DNA of 12,669 bases from Atlantibacter sp032075065 (GCF_032075065.1 NZ_DAMAZC010000128.1:1-12669); one strand, 5' to 3'; positions 1-7,358 are shown, numbered from the stretch's first letter. The notes: generated from the letters alone by a model not told the origin. Made by a program: numbers and translations.

Positions 1-1082
1 CAGGGCAAAAAAACCTGCGCGTCGCCAGAGTGGATGCGCGTTTCGATCCCACCATTTATATCGCCATCGGCATGGCGAATCTGCTGGCGATTGGCGGCGG
101 AAGTTGGATGGTGATCAACGGCTCGCTCACCCTGGGGCAGCTCACCAGCTTTATGATGTACCTTGGCCTGATGATTTGGCCGATGCTGGCGCTGGCCTGG
201 ATGTTCAACATCGTCGAACGGGGCAGCGCGGCGTACAGCCGTATTCGGGCTATGCTGGCGGAAGCGCCGGTGGTGAGCGACGGCGATCGCGACGTCCCGG
301 CAGGTCGCGGCGTGTTGAATGTGGCGATCCGTGAATTTACTTATCCGCAGGCGGCGAAACCGACGCTGAACAACATCAACCTGACGCTCAGACCTGGCCA
401 GATGCTGGGGATTTGCGGCCCGACCGGCGCGGGGAAAAGCACCGTGCTGTCGCTGATCCAGCGCCATTTCGATGTCAACCAGGGGGAAATCCGCTTCCAT
501 GATATTCCCCTTACTGCATTGCAGCTTGATTCCTGGCGCAGCCGGCTGGCGGTGGTTAATCAAACGCCGTTTTTATTCTCCGACAGCGTGGCGAGCAATA
601 TCGCCCTTGGTCATCCCGGCGCTACCCAGCAGGAGATAGAGCACGTGGCAAAGCTGGCCTGCGTGCATGACGATATTCTGCGTCTGCCTCAGGGCTATGA
701 GACTGAAGTAGGCGAGCGGGGCGTGATGCTGTCCGGCGGGCAGAAACAGCGGATTTCCATTGCCCGAGCGCTGCTGCTGAACGCCGAGATTCTGATTTTA
801 GATGACGCGCTCTCGGCGGTGGACGGGCGCACCGAGCATCAAATTCTACATAATCTGCATCACTGGGGAGAGGGCCGGACGGTGATTATCAGCGCGCATC
901 GCCTGTCGGCGTTAACCGAAGCGGATGAAATTGTGGTTCTGCAACAGGGCCATATCGCCCAGCGCGGCGAGCACGATGCGCTGGCGGCTCAGCCCGGCTG
1001 GTATCGCGATATGTATCGCTATCAGCAAATAGAAGCGGCGCTGGATGACGAGCCGGAACGCGAGGAGGCCGTAAATGGATAA
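1..1082 (+). CDS. mdlA: MdlA, ABC exporter half-transporter (3' part; 5' end outside window)
   Basis: Inner-membrane ABC exporter half that should pair with MdlB; the substrate is unsettled (the E. coli pair is called multidrug resistance-like). The frame is already open at the left edge, reading from base 3 as GQKNLRVARVDARFDP, as in E. coli MdlA, so the first visible GTG at 30 is not the true start. The visible part holds the last transmembrane helices and the whole nucleotide-binding domain: Walker A GPTGAGKST at 417-443, signature LSGGQ at 729-743, Walker B ILILDD ending at 806, and the switch histidine in SAHRLS at 897-899. The catalytic carboxylate after Walker B is Asp (LDD) instead of Glu, so this ATP site is probably degenerate, as in other heterodimeric exporters. 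The stop overlaps the mdlB start by 8 bases, implying translational coupling. Identity is by close recall of the E. coli protein. Confidence 0.95.
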   Translation, partial: GQKNLRVARVDARFDPTIYIAIGMANLLAIGGGSWMVINGSLTLGQLTSFMMYLGLMIWPMLALAWMFNIVERGSAAYSRIRAMLAEAPVVSDGDRDVPAGRGVLNVAIREFTYPQAAKPTLNNINLTLRPGQMLGICGPTGAGKSTVLSLIQRHFDVNQGEIRFHDIPLTALQLDSWRSRLAVVNQTPFLFSDSVASNIALGHPGATQQEIEHVAKLACVHDDILRLPQGYETEVGERGVMLSGGQKQRISIARALLLNAEILILDDALSAVDGRTEHQILHNLHHWGEGRTVIISAHRLSALTEADEIVVLQQGHIAQRGEHDALAAQPGWYRDMYRYQQIEAALDDEPEREEAVNG

Positions 1083-2853
1083 GCCTGCGCAACTGTGGCC
1101 GACCTTAAAACGCCTGCTGGCCTACGGTAGCCCGTGGCGCAAACCGCTCTCGATGGCCGTGGTGATGCTGTGGATTGCCGCCGCGGCGGAAGTGAGCGGC
1201 CCGGCGTTAATCAGCTATTTCATTGATAACATGGTGGCGAAAAACAGTCTGCCGCTGGGGCTGGTGGCCGGGCTTGCTGCCGCCTATATTCTGCTGCAAC
1301 TGCTAGCGGCGGGGCTGCACTACTGGCAATCGCTGCTGTTTAACCAGGCTGCCGTTGGGGTGGTGCAACAGCTGCGCGCCGACGTGATGGACGCCGCGCT
1401 GCGCCAGCCGCTTAGCGAGTTCGATACCCAACCGGTCGGCCAGCTGATTTCCCGGGTCACTAACGATACCGAAGTGATCCGCGATTTGTACGTTACCGTA
1501 GTGGCGACGGTGCTACGTAGCGCTGCGCTGATCGGCGCGATGCTGGTGGCGATGTTCAGCCTCGACTGGCGTATGGCGCTGGTGGCGATGGCGATCTTCC
1601 CGGCGGTGCTGATTGTTATGGTGATTTACCAGCGCTTCAGCACGCCGATTGTCCGCCGGGTACGTACTTATCTCGCGGATATCAACGACGGTTTTAACGA
1701 AGTGATCATGGGCATGAGCGTGATCCAGCAGTTCCGACAGCAGACGCGCTTTGGCGAACGAATGGGCGAAGCCAGCCGTTCGCACTATACCGCGCGTATG
1801 CAAACCCTGCGTCTGGACGGATTTTTGCTGCGCCCGCTGCTGAGCCTGTTTTCGGCGTTAGTGCTGTGCGGGCTGCTGATGCTGTTCGGCTTTAGCTCGG
1901 TAGGCACGATTGAAGTCGGGGTGCTGTACGCGTTTATCAGCTATCTGGGCCGCTTAAACGAGCCATTAATCGAACTCACCACGCAGCAATCGATGCTGCA
2001 ACAGGCCGTGGTGGCGGGGGAGCGCGTATTTGAACTGATGGACCGACCGCGCCAGACTTACGGAAGCGATGTGCGCCCGCTGCAAAGCGGGGCGATTGCG
2101 ATTGACGATGTCTCGTTTGCCTATCGCGGCGACCGGCTGGTGCTCCAGGATATTTCATTGGATATCGCCCCGCGCAGCTTTGTGGCGCTGGTGGGCCACA
2201 CCGGTAGCGGTAAAAGCACCCTGGCGAACCTGTTGATGGGTTATTACCCGCTGACGCGCGGCGAAATCCGCCTTGACGGACGTCCGCTCTCTACGCTCAG
2301 CCATAGCGTACTGCGCAAGGGCGTCGCGATGGTTCAGCAGGATCCGGTGGTGCTGGCCGATTCGTTTTTCGCTAACGTCACCCTGGGACGAGATATCAGC
2401 GAAGCGCAGGTATGGCAGGCGTTGGAAACGGTACAGCTGGCTAAACTGGCGCGCGCTTTGCCCGACGGGATTTATACCCGGCTTGGCGAACAGGGTAATA
2501 ACCTGTCGGTAGGGCAGAAGCAACTGCTGGCGCTGGCGCGGGTATTGGTCGAAACGCCGCAGATCCTGATCCTTGATGAGGCGACCGCGAATATCGACTC
2601 CGGCACCGAGCAGGCTATCCAGCAGGCGCTGTCGGCGATCCGCCAGCACACTACGCTGGTGGTGATCGCTCACCGGCTCTCCACCATTGTCGATGCCGAC
2701 ACTATCCTGGTCCTGCATCGCGGCCAGGCGGTGGAGCGTGGCACCCATCAGCAACTACTGGAGCAGCAGGGGCGCTACTGGCAAATGTACCAGCTGCAAC
2801 TGGCGGGCGAAGAGCTGGCTGCCGCCGGGCAGGAAGAAACGCTAAGCGCCTGA
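1075..2853 (+). CDS. mdlB: MdlB, ABC exporter half-transporter
   Basis: Complete 592-residue half-transporter (E. coli MdlB is about 593). The N-terminal half (about residues 20-310) is a six-helix exporter membrane domain; the C-terminal half is the ATPase. Walker A GHTGSGKST is at residues 374-382, the signature is LSVGQ at 477-481, Walker B ends LDEAT with D501 and E502, and the switch His is H533 in IAHRLST. The catalytic Glu is intact but the second signature position is Val instead of Gly. Combined with the Asp in MdlA, the MdlA Walker motifs plus the MdlB signature would form the weak site and the reverse pairing the hydrolytic site. It starts at ATG 1075 inside the end of mdlA. Transcription should end at the hairpin at 2907-2940. 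Confidence 0.96.
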   Translation: MDKPAQLWPTLKRLLAYGSPWRKPLSMAVVMLWIAAAAEVSGPALISYFIDNMVAKNSLPLGLVAGLAAAYILLQLLAAGLHYWQSLLFNQAAVGVVQQLRADVMDAALRQPLSEFDTQPVGQLISRVTNDTEVIRDLYVTVVATVLRSAALIGAMLVAMFSLDWRMALVAMAIFPAVLIVMVIYQRFSTPIVRRVRTYLADINDGFNEVIMGMSVIQQFRQQTRFGERMGEASRSHYTARMQTLRLDGFLLRPLLSLFSALVLCGLLMLFGFSSVGTIEVGVLYAFISYLGRLNEPLIELTTQQSMLQQAVVAGERVFELMDRPRQTYGSDVRPLQSGAIAIDDVSFAYRGDRLVLQDISLDIAPRSFVALVGHTGSGKSTLANLLMGYYPLTRGEIRLDGRPLSTLSHSVLRKGVAMVQQDPVVLADSFFANVTLGRDISEAQVWQALETVQLAKLARALPDGIYTRLGEQGNNLSVGQKQLLALARVLVETPQILILDEATANIDSGTEQAIQQALSAIRQHTTLVVIAHRLSTIVDADTILVLHRGQAVERGTHQQLLEQQGRYWQMYQLQLAGEELAAAGQEETLSA

Positions 2854-2906
2854 CGCACCAAAATAACGCACCCGGGTTTTCGCTTCCGGCCCTGGTGCAA
2901 ATTCGT

Positions 2907-2940
2907 AACGCACCCTGCACTGGCATGGTGCGTTTTTTTT
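2907..2940 (+). terminator. Rho-independent terminator of mdlAB, overlapping an NtrC site
   Basis: Stem AACGCACC (2907-2914), 12-base loop, complementary arm GGTGCGTT (2927-2934), then an unbroken T run to 2940. It lies 54 bases after the mdlB stop. The right arm is also the right half of the NtrC-like site at 2916-2932. Confidence 0.8.
2916..2932 (+). promoter_or_regulatory. NtrC (NRI) enhancer site for glnK-amtB
   Basis: TGCACTGGCATGGTGCG matches the NtrC consensus TGCACC-N5-GGTGCA at 10 of its 12 defined positions. Its centre lies about 140 bp upstream of the expected glnK start point, a normal distance for an activator that loops to sigma-54 polymerase. A second, much weaker match (TGC-N8-GGTGC) is at 3011-3027, and an isolated half site TGGTGCA is at 2893-2899. 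Confidence 0.75.
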
Positions 2941-3037
2941 GATTACAGAACATTCTGAATCCCGGTCACACTTTTATTTTCTGCCCTTGCTGTGACAAAC
3001 CCCCGTCAAATGCCGTTCTCCGGTGCTTTTTCAAATC

Positions 3038-3053
3038 TGGCACGTCCTTTGCT
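3038..3053 (+). promoter_or_regulatory. Sigma-54 promoter of glnK-amtB
   Basis: TGGCACGTCCTTTGCT is essentially the full sigma-54 consensus (TGGCACG-N4-TTGCW). The -24 GG is at 3039-3040 and the -12 GC at 3051-3052, with the invariant 10-base gap between them. Transcription should begin near 3063-3065, about 43 bases before the glnK ATG. With the upstream NtrC site this marks an operon switched on by nitrogen limitation. Confidence 0.93.
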
Positions 3054-3106
3054 TTAGTGAATATGTGCTCACTCTGGCTATTACCCAATTCGACAGGAGG
3101 GGATTT

Positions 3107-3445
3107 ATGAAACTGGTTACCGTGGTAATCAAACCATTCAAACTTGAAGACGTGCGTGAGGCGCTCTCTTCCATTGGTATTCAGGGGCTTACTGTCACTG
3201 AGGTAAAAGGCTTTGGGCGTCAGAAAGGGCATGCCGAGCTGTACCGCGGCGCGGAATACAGCGTCAATTTTCTGCCGAAAGTGAAAATCGACGTCGCCAT
3301 TGCGGATGACCAAATCGAAGAGGTGATCGAGGTGATCAGCAAAGCGGCGTGGACCGGAAAAATCGGCGACGGAAAAATCTTTGTTGCGGAACTGCAACGC
3401 GTCATTCGTATTCGTACCGGCGAAGCCGACGAAGCGGCACTGTAA
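3107..3445 (+). CDS. glnK: GlnK, PII nitrogen signal protein
   Basis: 112-residue PII family trimeric signal protein, which senses 2-oxoglutarate and ATP/ADP and plugs AmtB when nitrogen is plentiful. The ATG at 3107 has a strong ribosome site (AGGAGG) just upstream and gives exactly the E. coli length. An in-frame extension to 3023 is rejected because it crosses the sigma-54 promoter and start point. The T-loop carries Tyr51 in YRGAEYSVNF, the uridylylation site of GlnD. The C-terminal signature GKIFVAELQRVIRIRTGE is intact. A small divergent patch (QIEEVIEVISKAAWTG) separates it from the E. coli sequence but keeps its character. amtB follows 28 bases later in the same transcript. Confidence 0.97.
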   Translation: MKLVTVVIKPFKLEDVREALSSIGIQGLTVTEVKGFGRQKGHAELYRGAEYSVNFLPKVKIDVAIADDQIEEVIEVISKAAWTGKIGDGKIFVAELQRVIRIRTGEADEAAL

Positions 3446-3473
3446 TCTGGCGAACCTGACAGGGTTGAAAATG

Positions 3474-4760
3474 ATGAAAAAACTCACAATGAAATCGGCT
3501 CTTGCAGCTTGCGCGCTGTTGCCTGGCCTGGCGATGGCCGCACCGGCGGTTGCCGATAAAGCCGATAACGCCTTTATGATGATTTGCACCGCCCTGGTGC
3601 TTTTTATGACCATTCCCGGCCTGGCGCTGTTTTACGGTGGGCTGATCCGCTCTAAAAACGTGCTGTCGATGCTGACTCAGGTCTCCGTTTCTTTCGCCCT
3701 GGTTTGCGTACTCTGGGTGGTTTACGGCTACTCGCTGGCGTTCGGCACCGGCGGCTCTTTCTTCGGCAACTTCGACTGGATCATGCTGAAAGGCATCGCG
3801 ATCACCGACGTGATGGGCTCGTTCTATCAGTACATCCACGTAGCGTTCCAGGGCTCCTTCGCCTGTATCACCGTGGGGCTGATCGTTGGGGCGATTGCTG
3901 AACGTATTCGCTTCTCCGCCGTGGTGATTTTCGTGGTGGTATGGCTGACCCTCTCTTACATTCCAATTGCTCACATGGTGTGGGGCGGTGGTTTGCTGGG
4001 TACCCATGGCGCGCTGGATTTCGCGGGCGGCACGGTGGTACATATTAACGCCGCAGTCGCTGGCCTTGTCGGGGCTTATCTGGTGGGCAAACGCGTCGGT
4101 TTTGGCAAAGAAGCGTTCAAACCGCATAACCTGCCGATGGTGTTTACCGGTACGGCGATCCTTTACTTCGGCTGGTTCGGCTTTAACGCCGGTTCCGCCA
4201 GCGCCGCCAATGAAATCGCTGGCCTGGCGTTTGTGAATACCGTGGTGGCTACCGCAGCGGCGATTCTGGCCTGGGTATTTGGCGAATGGGCGGTGCGCGG
4301 TAAGCCTTCTCTGCTGGGCGCGTGTTCCGGTGCGATTGCTGGTCTGGTCGGCGTAACGCCAGCCTGTGGTTTTATCGGCGTCGGCGGTGCGTTAATCGTC
4401 GGTATCGCGGCGGGTCTGGCCGGTCTGTGGGGCGTGACCATGCTGAAGCGCTGGCTGCGAGTGGATGACCCTTGTGACGTGTTCGGCGTGCACGGCGTGT
4501 GCGGCATCGTGGGCTGTATCCTGACCGGCATCTTCGCCTCAACCTCTCTGGGCGGCGTGGGTTATGCGGAAGGTGTGACTATGGGGCATCAGGTGCTGGT
4601 GCAGTTAGAAAGCATCGCGGTGACAGTGGTGTGGTCAGGCGTTGTGGCTTTCGTCGCCTATAAGCTGGCCGATCTGACCGTGGGTCTGCGCGTACCGGAA
4701 GATCAGGAGCGCGAAGGTCTCGACGTCAACAGCCACGGTGAGAACGCCTACAACTCGTAA
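3474..4760 (+). CDS. amtB: AmtB, ammonium channel
   Basis: Trimeric inner-membrane ammonia/ammonium channel. The start at 3474 gives 428 residues, equal to E. coli, with a 22-residue signal peptide ending AMA before mature APAVADKADN. ATG 3471 directly precedes it, is equally compatible with the AGGG at 3461-3464, and would add one Met. The mature protein shows the family's hallmark residues at standard numbers: F107, W148, D160 in HGALDFAGG, H168, F215 in WFGFNAGSA, and the second pore histidine in VFGVHGVCG. The cytoplasmic C-terminal tail (LRVPEDQEREGLDVNSHGEN), which couples to GlnK, is present. It is cotranscribed with glnK from the sigma-54 promoter and ends at the terminator at 4773-4813. 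Confidence 0.96.
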   Translation: MKKLTMKSALAACALLPGLAMAAPAVADKADNAFMMICTALVLFMTIPGLALFYGGLIRSKNVLSMLTQVSVSFALVCVLWVVYGYSLAFGTGGSFFGNFDWIMLKGIAITDVMGSFYQYIHVAFQGSFACITVGLIVGAIAERIRFSAVVIFVVVWLTLSYIPIAHMVWGGGLLGTHGALDFAGGTVVHINAAVAGLVGAYLVGKRVGFGKEAFKPHNLPMVFTGTAILYFGWFGFNAGSASAANEIAGLAFVNTVVATAAAILAWVFGEWAVRGKPSLLGACSGAIAGLVGVTPACGFIGVGGALIVGIAAGLAGLWGVTMLKRWLRVDDPCDVFGVHGVCGIVGCILTGIFASTSLGGVGYAEGVTMGHQVLVQLESIAVTVVWSGVVAFVAYKLADLTVGLRVPEDQEREGLDVNSHGENAYNS

Positions 4761-4772
4761 TCTCATGGCAAT

Positions 4773-4813
4773 AAAAAAGGGCAGGTCTCCGCGAGGAGCC
4801 TGCCCTTTTTTTT
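4773..4813. terminator. Bidirectional terminator between amtB and tesB
   Basis: A-run 4773-4778, stem GGGCAGG (4779-4785) with inner CTCC-GCGA-GGAG, closing arm CCTGCCC (4799-4805), then eight Ts (4806-4813). The A-run makes a T-run on the other strand, so it should stop amtB reading right and tesB reading left. Confidence 0.9.
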
Positions 4814-4819
4814 GCATGG

Positions 4820-5680
4820 TTAGCTGCGCTTGCGCATCACGCCTTCCTGCACCGTTGAGGCCACAAGAACGCCATCCTGAGTGTAAAATTCTCCGCGAAC
4901 AAAGCCGCGCGCGCTGGACGCCGAGGTGCTCTCCACGCTGTAAAGCAGCCAGTCGTTGAGATCGAACGGGCGATGGAACCACATGGAATGGTCGATAGTC
5001 GCCACCTGCATGCCCGGCTCCAGGAAGCCGACGCCGTGCGGCTGGAGCGCTACGGGCAGGAAGTTAAAATCGGAGGCGTAGCCCAGCAGGTACTGATGCA
5101 CCCGTAAATCTGCGGGCAGAGTGCCGTTAGCCCGGAACCACACCAGACGCGACGGCTCCGCCACATGGCCTTTCAGCGGGTTGTGGAACTCAACCGGGCG
5201 GATCTCCAGCGGCTTATCGCAGAGGAATTTTTCCCGCACCGGCGGCGGCAGGAAGTTTTCAAACTCACGGGCGATATCGGTTTCCGATTTTAAGCTCTCC
5301 GGCCCCGGCGCGTCGGGCATGGTTTTCTGATGCTCAAAGCCGGATTCCGGCGCCTGGAACGAGGCGGTCATATAAAAAATAGGTTTGCCGTTTTGAATAG
5401 CGGCAACGCGGCGGGCGCTGAAGCTGTTGCCGTCGCGCAGCACTTCGACGTCGTAAATAATCGGTTTCTGGCTGTCGCCCGGGCGCAGGAAATAGCTGTG
5501 AAAAGAGTGGACCAGTCGCTCTGAAGGTACCGTTTCTTTTGCCGCATACAGAGCCTGACCCACCACCTGGCCGCCGAACACCTGACGTAGCCCGAGATCT
5601 TCGCTCTGCCCGCGAAACAGTCCTTCTTCAATTTTTTCCAGATTTAACAGTGCCAGTAAATTGCTAAGCGCCTGACTCAT
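4820..5680 (-). CDS. tesB: TesB, acyl-CoA thioesterase II
   Basis: Cytosolic thioesterase hydrolysing medium- and long-chain acyl-CoA to fatty acid and CoA; 286 residues, the E. coli length. It is a double hotdog-fold protein: N-terminal half with GLFRGQSED and VFGGQVVGQAL, C-terminal half with the catalytic residues. D204 (GYASDFN), T228 (QVATIDHS) and Q278 (STVQEG) all fall at the published E. coli positions. ATG at 5680 is preceded by GAGG at a normal distance. The gene stands alone, convergent with amtB and divergent from ybaY. The stretch around residues 122-150 is the most changed relative to E. coli, which looks like ordinary drift in a linker. Confidence 0.96.
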   Translation of the reverse strand: MSQALSNLLALLNLEKIEEGLFRGQSEDLGLRQVFGGQVVGQALYAAKETVPSERLVHSFHSYFLRPGDSQKPIIYDVEVLRDGNSFSARRVAAIQNGKPIFYMTASFQAPESGFEHQKTMPDAPGPESLKSETDIAREFENFLPPPVREKFLCDKPLEIRPVEFHNPLKGHVAEPSRLVWFRANGTLPADLRVHQYLLGYASDFNFLPVALQPHGVGFLEPGMQVATIDHSMWFHRPFDLNDWLLYSVESTSASSARGFVRGEFYTQDGVLVASTVQEGVMRKRS

Positions 5681-5978
5681 AAAAGATCCTCAACGGAGAA
5701 GAGAAATTCAGTGATGCTTTATGGGCGTTGTGCCGCATCAGGCCAGAAATGCCGATACCGCGCAGAATACGCAGCCATAAACGCTGAGTATAACGTAGTT
5801 TCTCAACTGGTCAGAGGGGTTCAATTATCTGAATACTGGCCCGTTTTCAGGCGATTCCCGGCAGAGTGTGCCAGGCTTAGTACGATAGATGAGTTTTAAC
5901 CACTCACTCTGGTGGAGCGTCAGGCCCGGCCACCGGGTCTTTCATTTCGCTGGTGCATAGAAGATAAGGAGAACTTTA
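5681..5978. other. Divergent intergenic region tesB/ybaY
   Basis: 298 bp holding the upstream regions of both genes. No convincing sigma-70 promoter stands out. A 62-codon frame at 5711-5899 has no good ribosome site and no recognisable product, so it is not called. Near ybaY a strong hairpin (5923-5939) lies within the presumed leader, and the ybaY ribosome site AAGGAGA is at 5966-5972. Confidence 0.6.
5923..5948 (+). terminator. Hairpin with T-rich tail in the ybaY leader
   Basis: GGCCCGG (5923-5929), loop CCA, CCGGGTC (5933-5939): six Watson-Crick pairs plus one G-T, followed by TCTTTCATTT. It resembles a weak intrinsic terminator or an attenuator, 30 bases before the ybaY start. It could instead stop a short upstream transcript. 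Confidence 0.4.
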
Positions 5979-6551
5979 ATGAAACTCGTGCACATGTTAA
6001 GTGGTTTAGCGGTTGCGGTTGCTCTTGCAGGTTGCGCACAGCAAAAGAGCGCAGATATTGCCGTTCCGGCGCCAAGCCCTAATACTTCCGCGGTCAACGC
6101 TCAACCTGTAATTCAGCAGCCTAATGTCTCCGGTACGGTGTGGATCCGCCAGAAAGTGGCGCTGCCGCCGCATTCGGTGCTGACCGTTACCCTGGCTGAC
6201 GCCTCGATGGCCGATGCGCCGTCGAAAGTCATTGCTCAAAAAGCGGTGCGCACCGAGGGTAAACAGCCGCCGTTCAGCTTCGTACTGCCGTTTGACCCGG
6301 CTCAAATCCAGCCAAACGCTCGTATCCTGCTGAGCGCCGCGATCACCGTGGATGACAAGATGATGTTTGTTACCGATACCGTGAAACCGGCGGTGAACCA
6401 GGGCGGGACCAAAATCGACCTGACGCTGGTACCGGTTGAAGGAACTGCGATCCCGCTGTCTGAGCATGGCGGCGCGGCAACCACCGTACCTTCGACATCG
6501 CCCACTCAGGTAACGCCATCGTCCGCTGTTCCAGCACCGACAACCTACTAA
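5979..6551 (+). CDS. ybaY: YbaY family lipoprotein
   Basis: 190-residue lipoprotein (E. coli YbaY is also 190). The N-terminus is a lipoprotein signal with lipobox LAGC and acylated Cys19. Residues about 48-150 form the conserved YbaY/YscW-like domain (NVSGTVWIRQKVALPP onward), related to lipoprotein pilotins of type III secretion; its role outside secretion systems is unknown. The last 30 or so residues are Ser/Thr/Pro-rich and ordinary for the family. Gln and Lys follow the Cys, with no Asp at +2, so outer-membrane sorting is expected. The start is fixed by AAGGAGA six bases upstream. Single-gene unit with its own terminator at 6561-6585. Confidence 0.92.
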   Translation: MKLVHMLSGLAVAVALAGCAQQKSADIAVPAPSPNTSAVNAQPVIQQPNVSGTVWIRQKVALPPHSVLTVTLADASMADAPSKVIAQKAVRTEGKQPPFSFVLPFDPAQIQPNARILLSAAITVDDKMMFVTDTVKPAVNQGGTKIDLTLVPVEGTAIPLSEHGGAATTVPSTSPTQVTPSSAVPAPTTY

Positions 6552-6560
6552 GCCTGCGAT

Positions 6561-6585
6561 AACGCCTCTTCGGAGGCGTTTTTTT
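6561..6585 (+). terminator. Terminator of ybaY
   Basis: AACGCCTC (6561-6568), TTCG tetraloop, GAGGCGTT (6573-6580), T run to 6585. Perfect 8-bp stem with a C(UUCG)G loop. The T run reaches into the last codon of atl on the other strand. Confidence 0.92.
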
Positions 6586-6904
6586 ATGGCCGATCGTAAT
6601 CCCAGCGGTAGCGCGTCATATCGATATGCCCATCGCCTGAAACCATAACGCCTTCGCTGAGCAGCGCCTGCCGTTGGCGCTGTAAATCCGGGCCGGTGAG
6701 TGAAATCGCGCCATGGCGGTTCACCACCCGATGCCAGGGGATACGGCTGCCTTCCGGCAAACGTTTCAGGACGCCGCCCACCTGGCGCGCCGCACGCGGA
6801 GAGCCCGCCAGCATCGCCACGTCTCCATAGGTCGTGACGTGGCCTTCCGGGATGGAAGCGACGATAAGAAAAACGCGCTGAGGGAAAGTGTCGTGGTTGT
6901 CCAT
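6584..6904 (-). CDS. atl: Atl, alkyltransferase-like DNA repair protein
   Basis: 106-residue alkyltransferase-like protein (YbaZ family). These bind O6-alkylguanine, flip it out and hand it to nucleotide excision repair without removing the alkyl group. The diagnostic feature is PWHRV (residues 56-60): Trp57 replaces the reactive Cys of the PCHRV motif of true methyltransferases. The helix-turn-helix and Arg-finger segment SPRAARQVGGVLKRLP is intact, as is TTYGDV. ATG 6904 is chosen because GGAG lies five bases upstream and the text MDNHDTFPQRVF aligns with E. coli MEKEDSFPQRVW. The frame stays open to 7021, and longer starts (6934, 7021) would add a non-conserved stretch running into the ffs promoter. 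Confidence 0.9.
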   Translation of the reverse strand: MDNHDTFPQRVFLIVASIPEGHVTTYGDVAMLAGSPRAARQVGGVLKRLPEGSRIPWHRVVNRHGAISLTGPDLQRQRQALLSEGVMVSGDGHIDMTRYRWDYDRP

Positions 6905-6999
6905 ATTGGCTCCGCTGCTCTTTGGACTAAGCATAATCAACCCGCCGCCCCCGGAAAAGGCTTGATTGCGCAAGAAACCGGCATCCGGTCGCGGCTTGC

Positions 7000-7028
7000 T
7001 TGCATTTAACCAGGACAACAATGATAAT
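7000..7028 (+). promoter_or_regulatory. Promoter of ffs
   Basis: TTGCAT (7000-7005), 17-bp spacer, GATAAT (7023-7028). The predicted start near 7034-7035 leaves a leader of about 23 bases before the mature 5' end at 7057, matching the E. coli 4.5S precursor that RNase P trims. Confidence 0.7.
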
Positions 7029-7056
7029 GCCCTGCGCGTTGAAAAACGCTCTCAAT

Positions 7057-7170
7057 GGGGGCTCTGTTGGTTCTCCCGCAACACTACTTTGTTTACCTGG
7101 TCAGATCCGGAAGGAAGCAGCCAAAGCAGATGACGTGTGTGCCGGGATGTAGCTGGCAGGGCCCCCACCC
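7057..7170 (+). ncRNA. ffs: 4.5S RNA, RNA of the signal recognition particle
   Basis: 114-nt RNA that binds Ffh and, through the SRP receptor FtsY, targets nascent membrane proteins to the translocon. The ends GGGGGCTC and GGGCCCCCACCC pair to close the hairpin; the GGAA tetraloop and AAGCAGCC of domain IV are intact. Aligned without gaps to my memory of E. coli 4.5S RNA, six bases differ: G27A, C33T, A42T, G49A, G69A and C80T. G27A and C80T face each other in the stem and keep it paired (A-U for G-C). G49A lies in the symmetric internal loop contacted by Ffh, normally highly conserved. Downstream, a T run at 7230-7236 behind a weak stem is the only possible terminator I see. Confidence 0.97.
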
Positions 7171-7358
7171 ATTTGTGCCGCCGACCTGTTCCTCTTTTCC
7201 TGCCACGACTCAATTCGCAGCGCGTCACGTTTTTTTATCTTGCTATTTAGATGTCACAAATACGTCATTTTTTTGTCACATTAATTCTGCATTATTCTGT
7301 TACTCAATAATAATGATTGCCCTGCTGCTTTATCATTAATTCTATTAAGGGATTTTCT
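7171..7358 (+). promoter_or_regulatory. AT-rich region upstream of the RHH operon, with 11-bp-phased repeats
   Basis: Between ffs and the RHH gene. GTCAC at 7253-7257, GTCAT at 7264-7268 and GTCAC at 7275-7279 are spaced exactly 11 bp apart; two of them are within identical TGTCACA heptamers (7252-7258, 7274-7280). A fourth GTCAC at 7224-7228 is out of phase. Such one-turn spacing suits tandem binding of RHH dimers, so this is a candidate autoregulatory operator (inference). No clear -35/-10 pair was found. AAGGGA at 7347-7352 is the ribosome site of the next gene. Confidence 0.5.

Noticed and set aside
3011..3027. Second NtrC site near the glnK promoter
   Set aside because: Only one half matches well; the left half matches three of six positions.
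3402..4127. Long antisense frame opposite amtB (241 codons), and similar ones opposite mdlB and ybaY
   Set aside because: His/Gln/Arg-rich shadow translations of GC-rich genes whose true frames are unmistakable.
5718..5745. REP-like fragment (GCCGCATCAGGCC) near tesB
   Set aside because: Only half of a REP-like palindrome, with no complementary arm.
5711..5899. 62-codon frame upstream of ybaY
   Set aside because: No ribosome site, odd composition and no family resemblance; lies in a divergent promoter region.
7206..7236. Intrinsic terminator for ffs
   Set aside because: The T run is good, but the preceding stem is five pairs with a two-base bulge and a 14-base loop.
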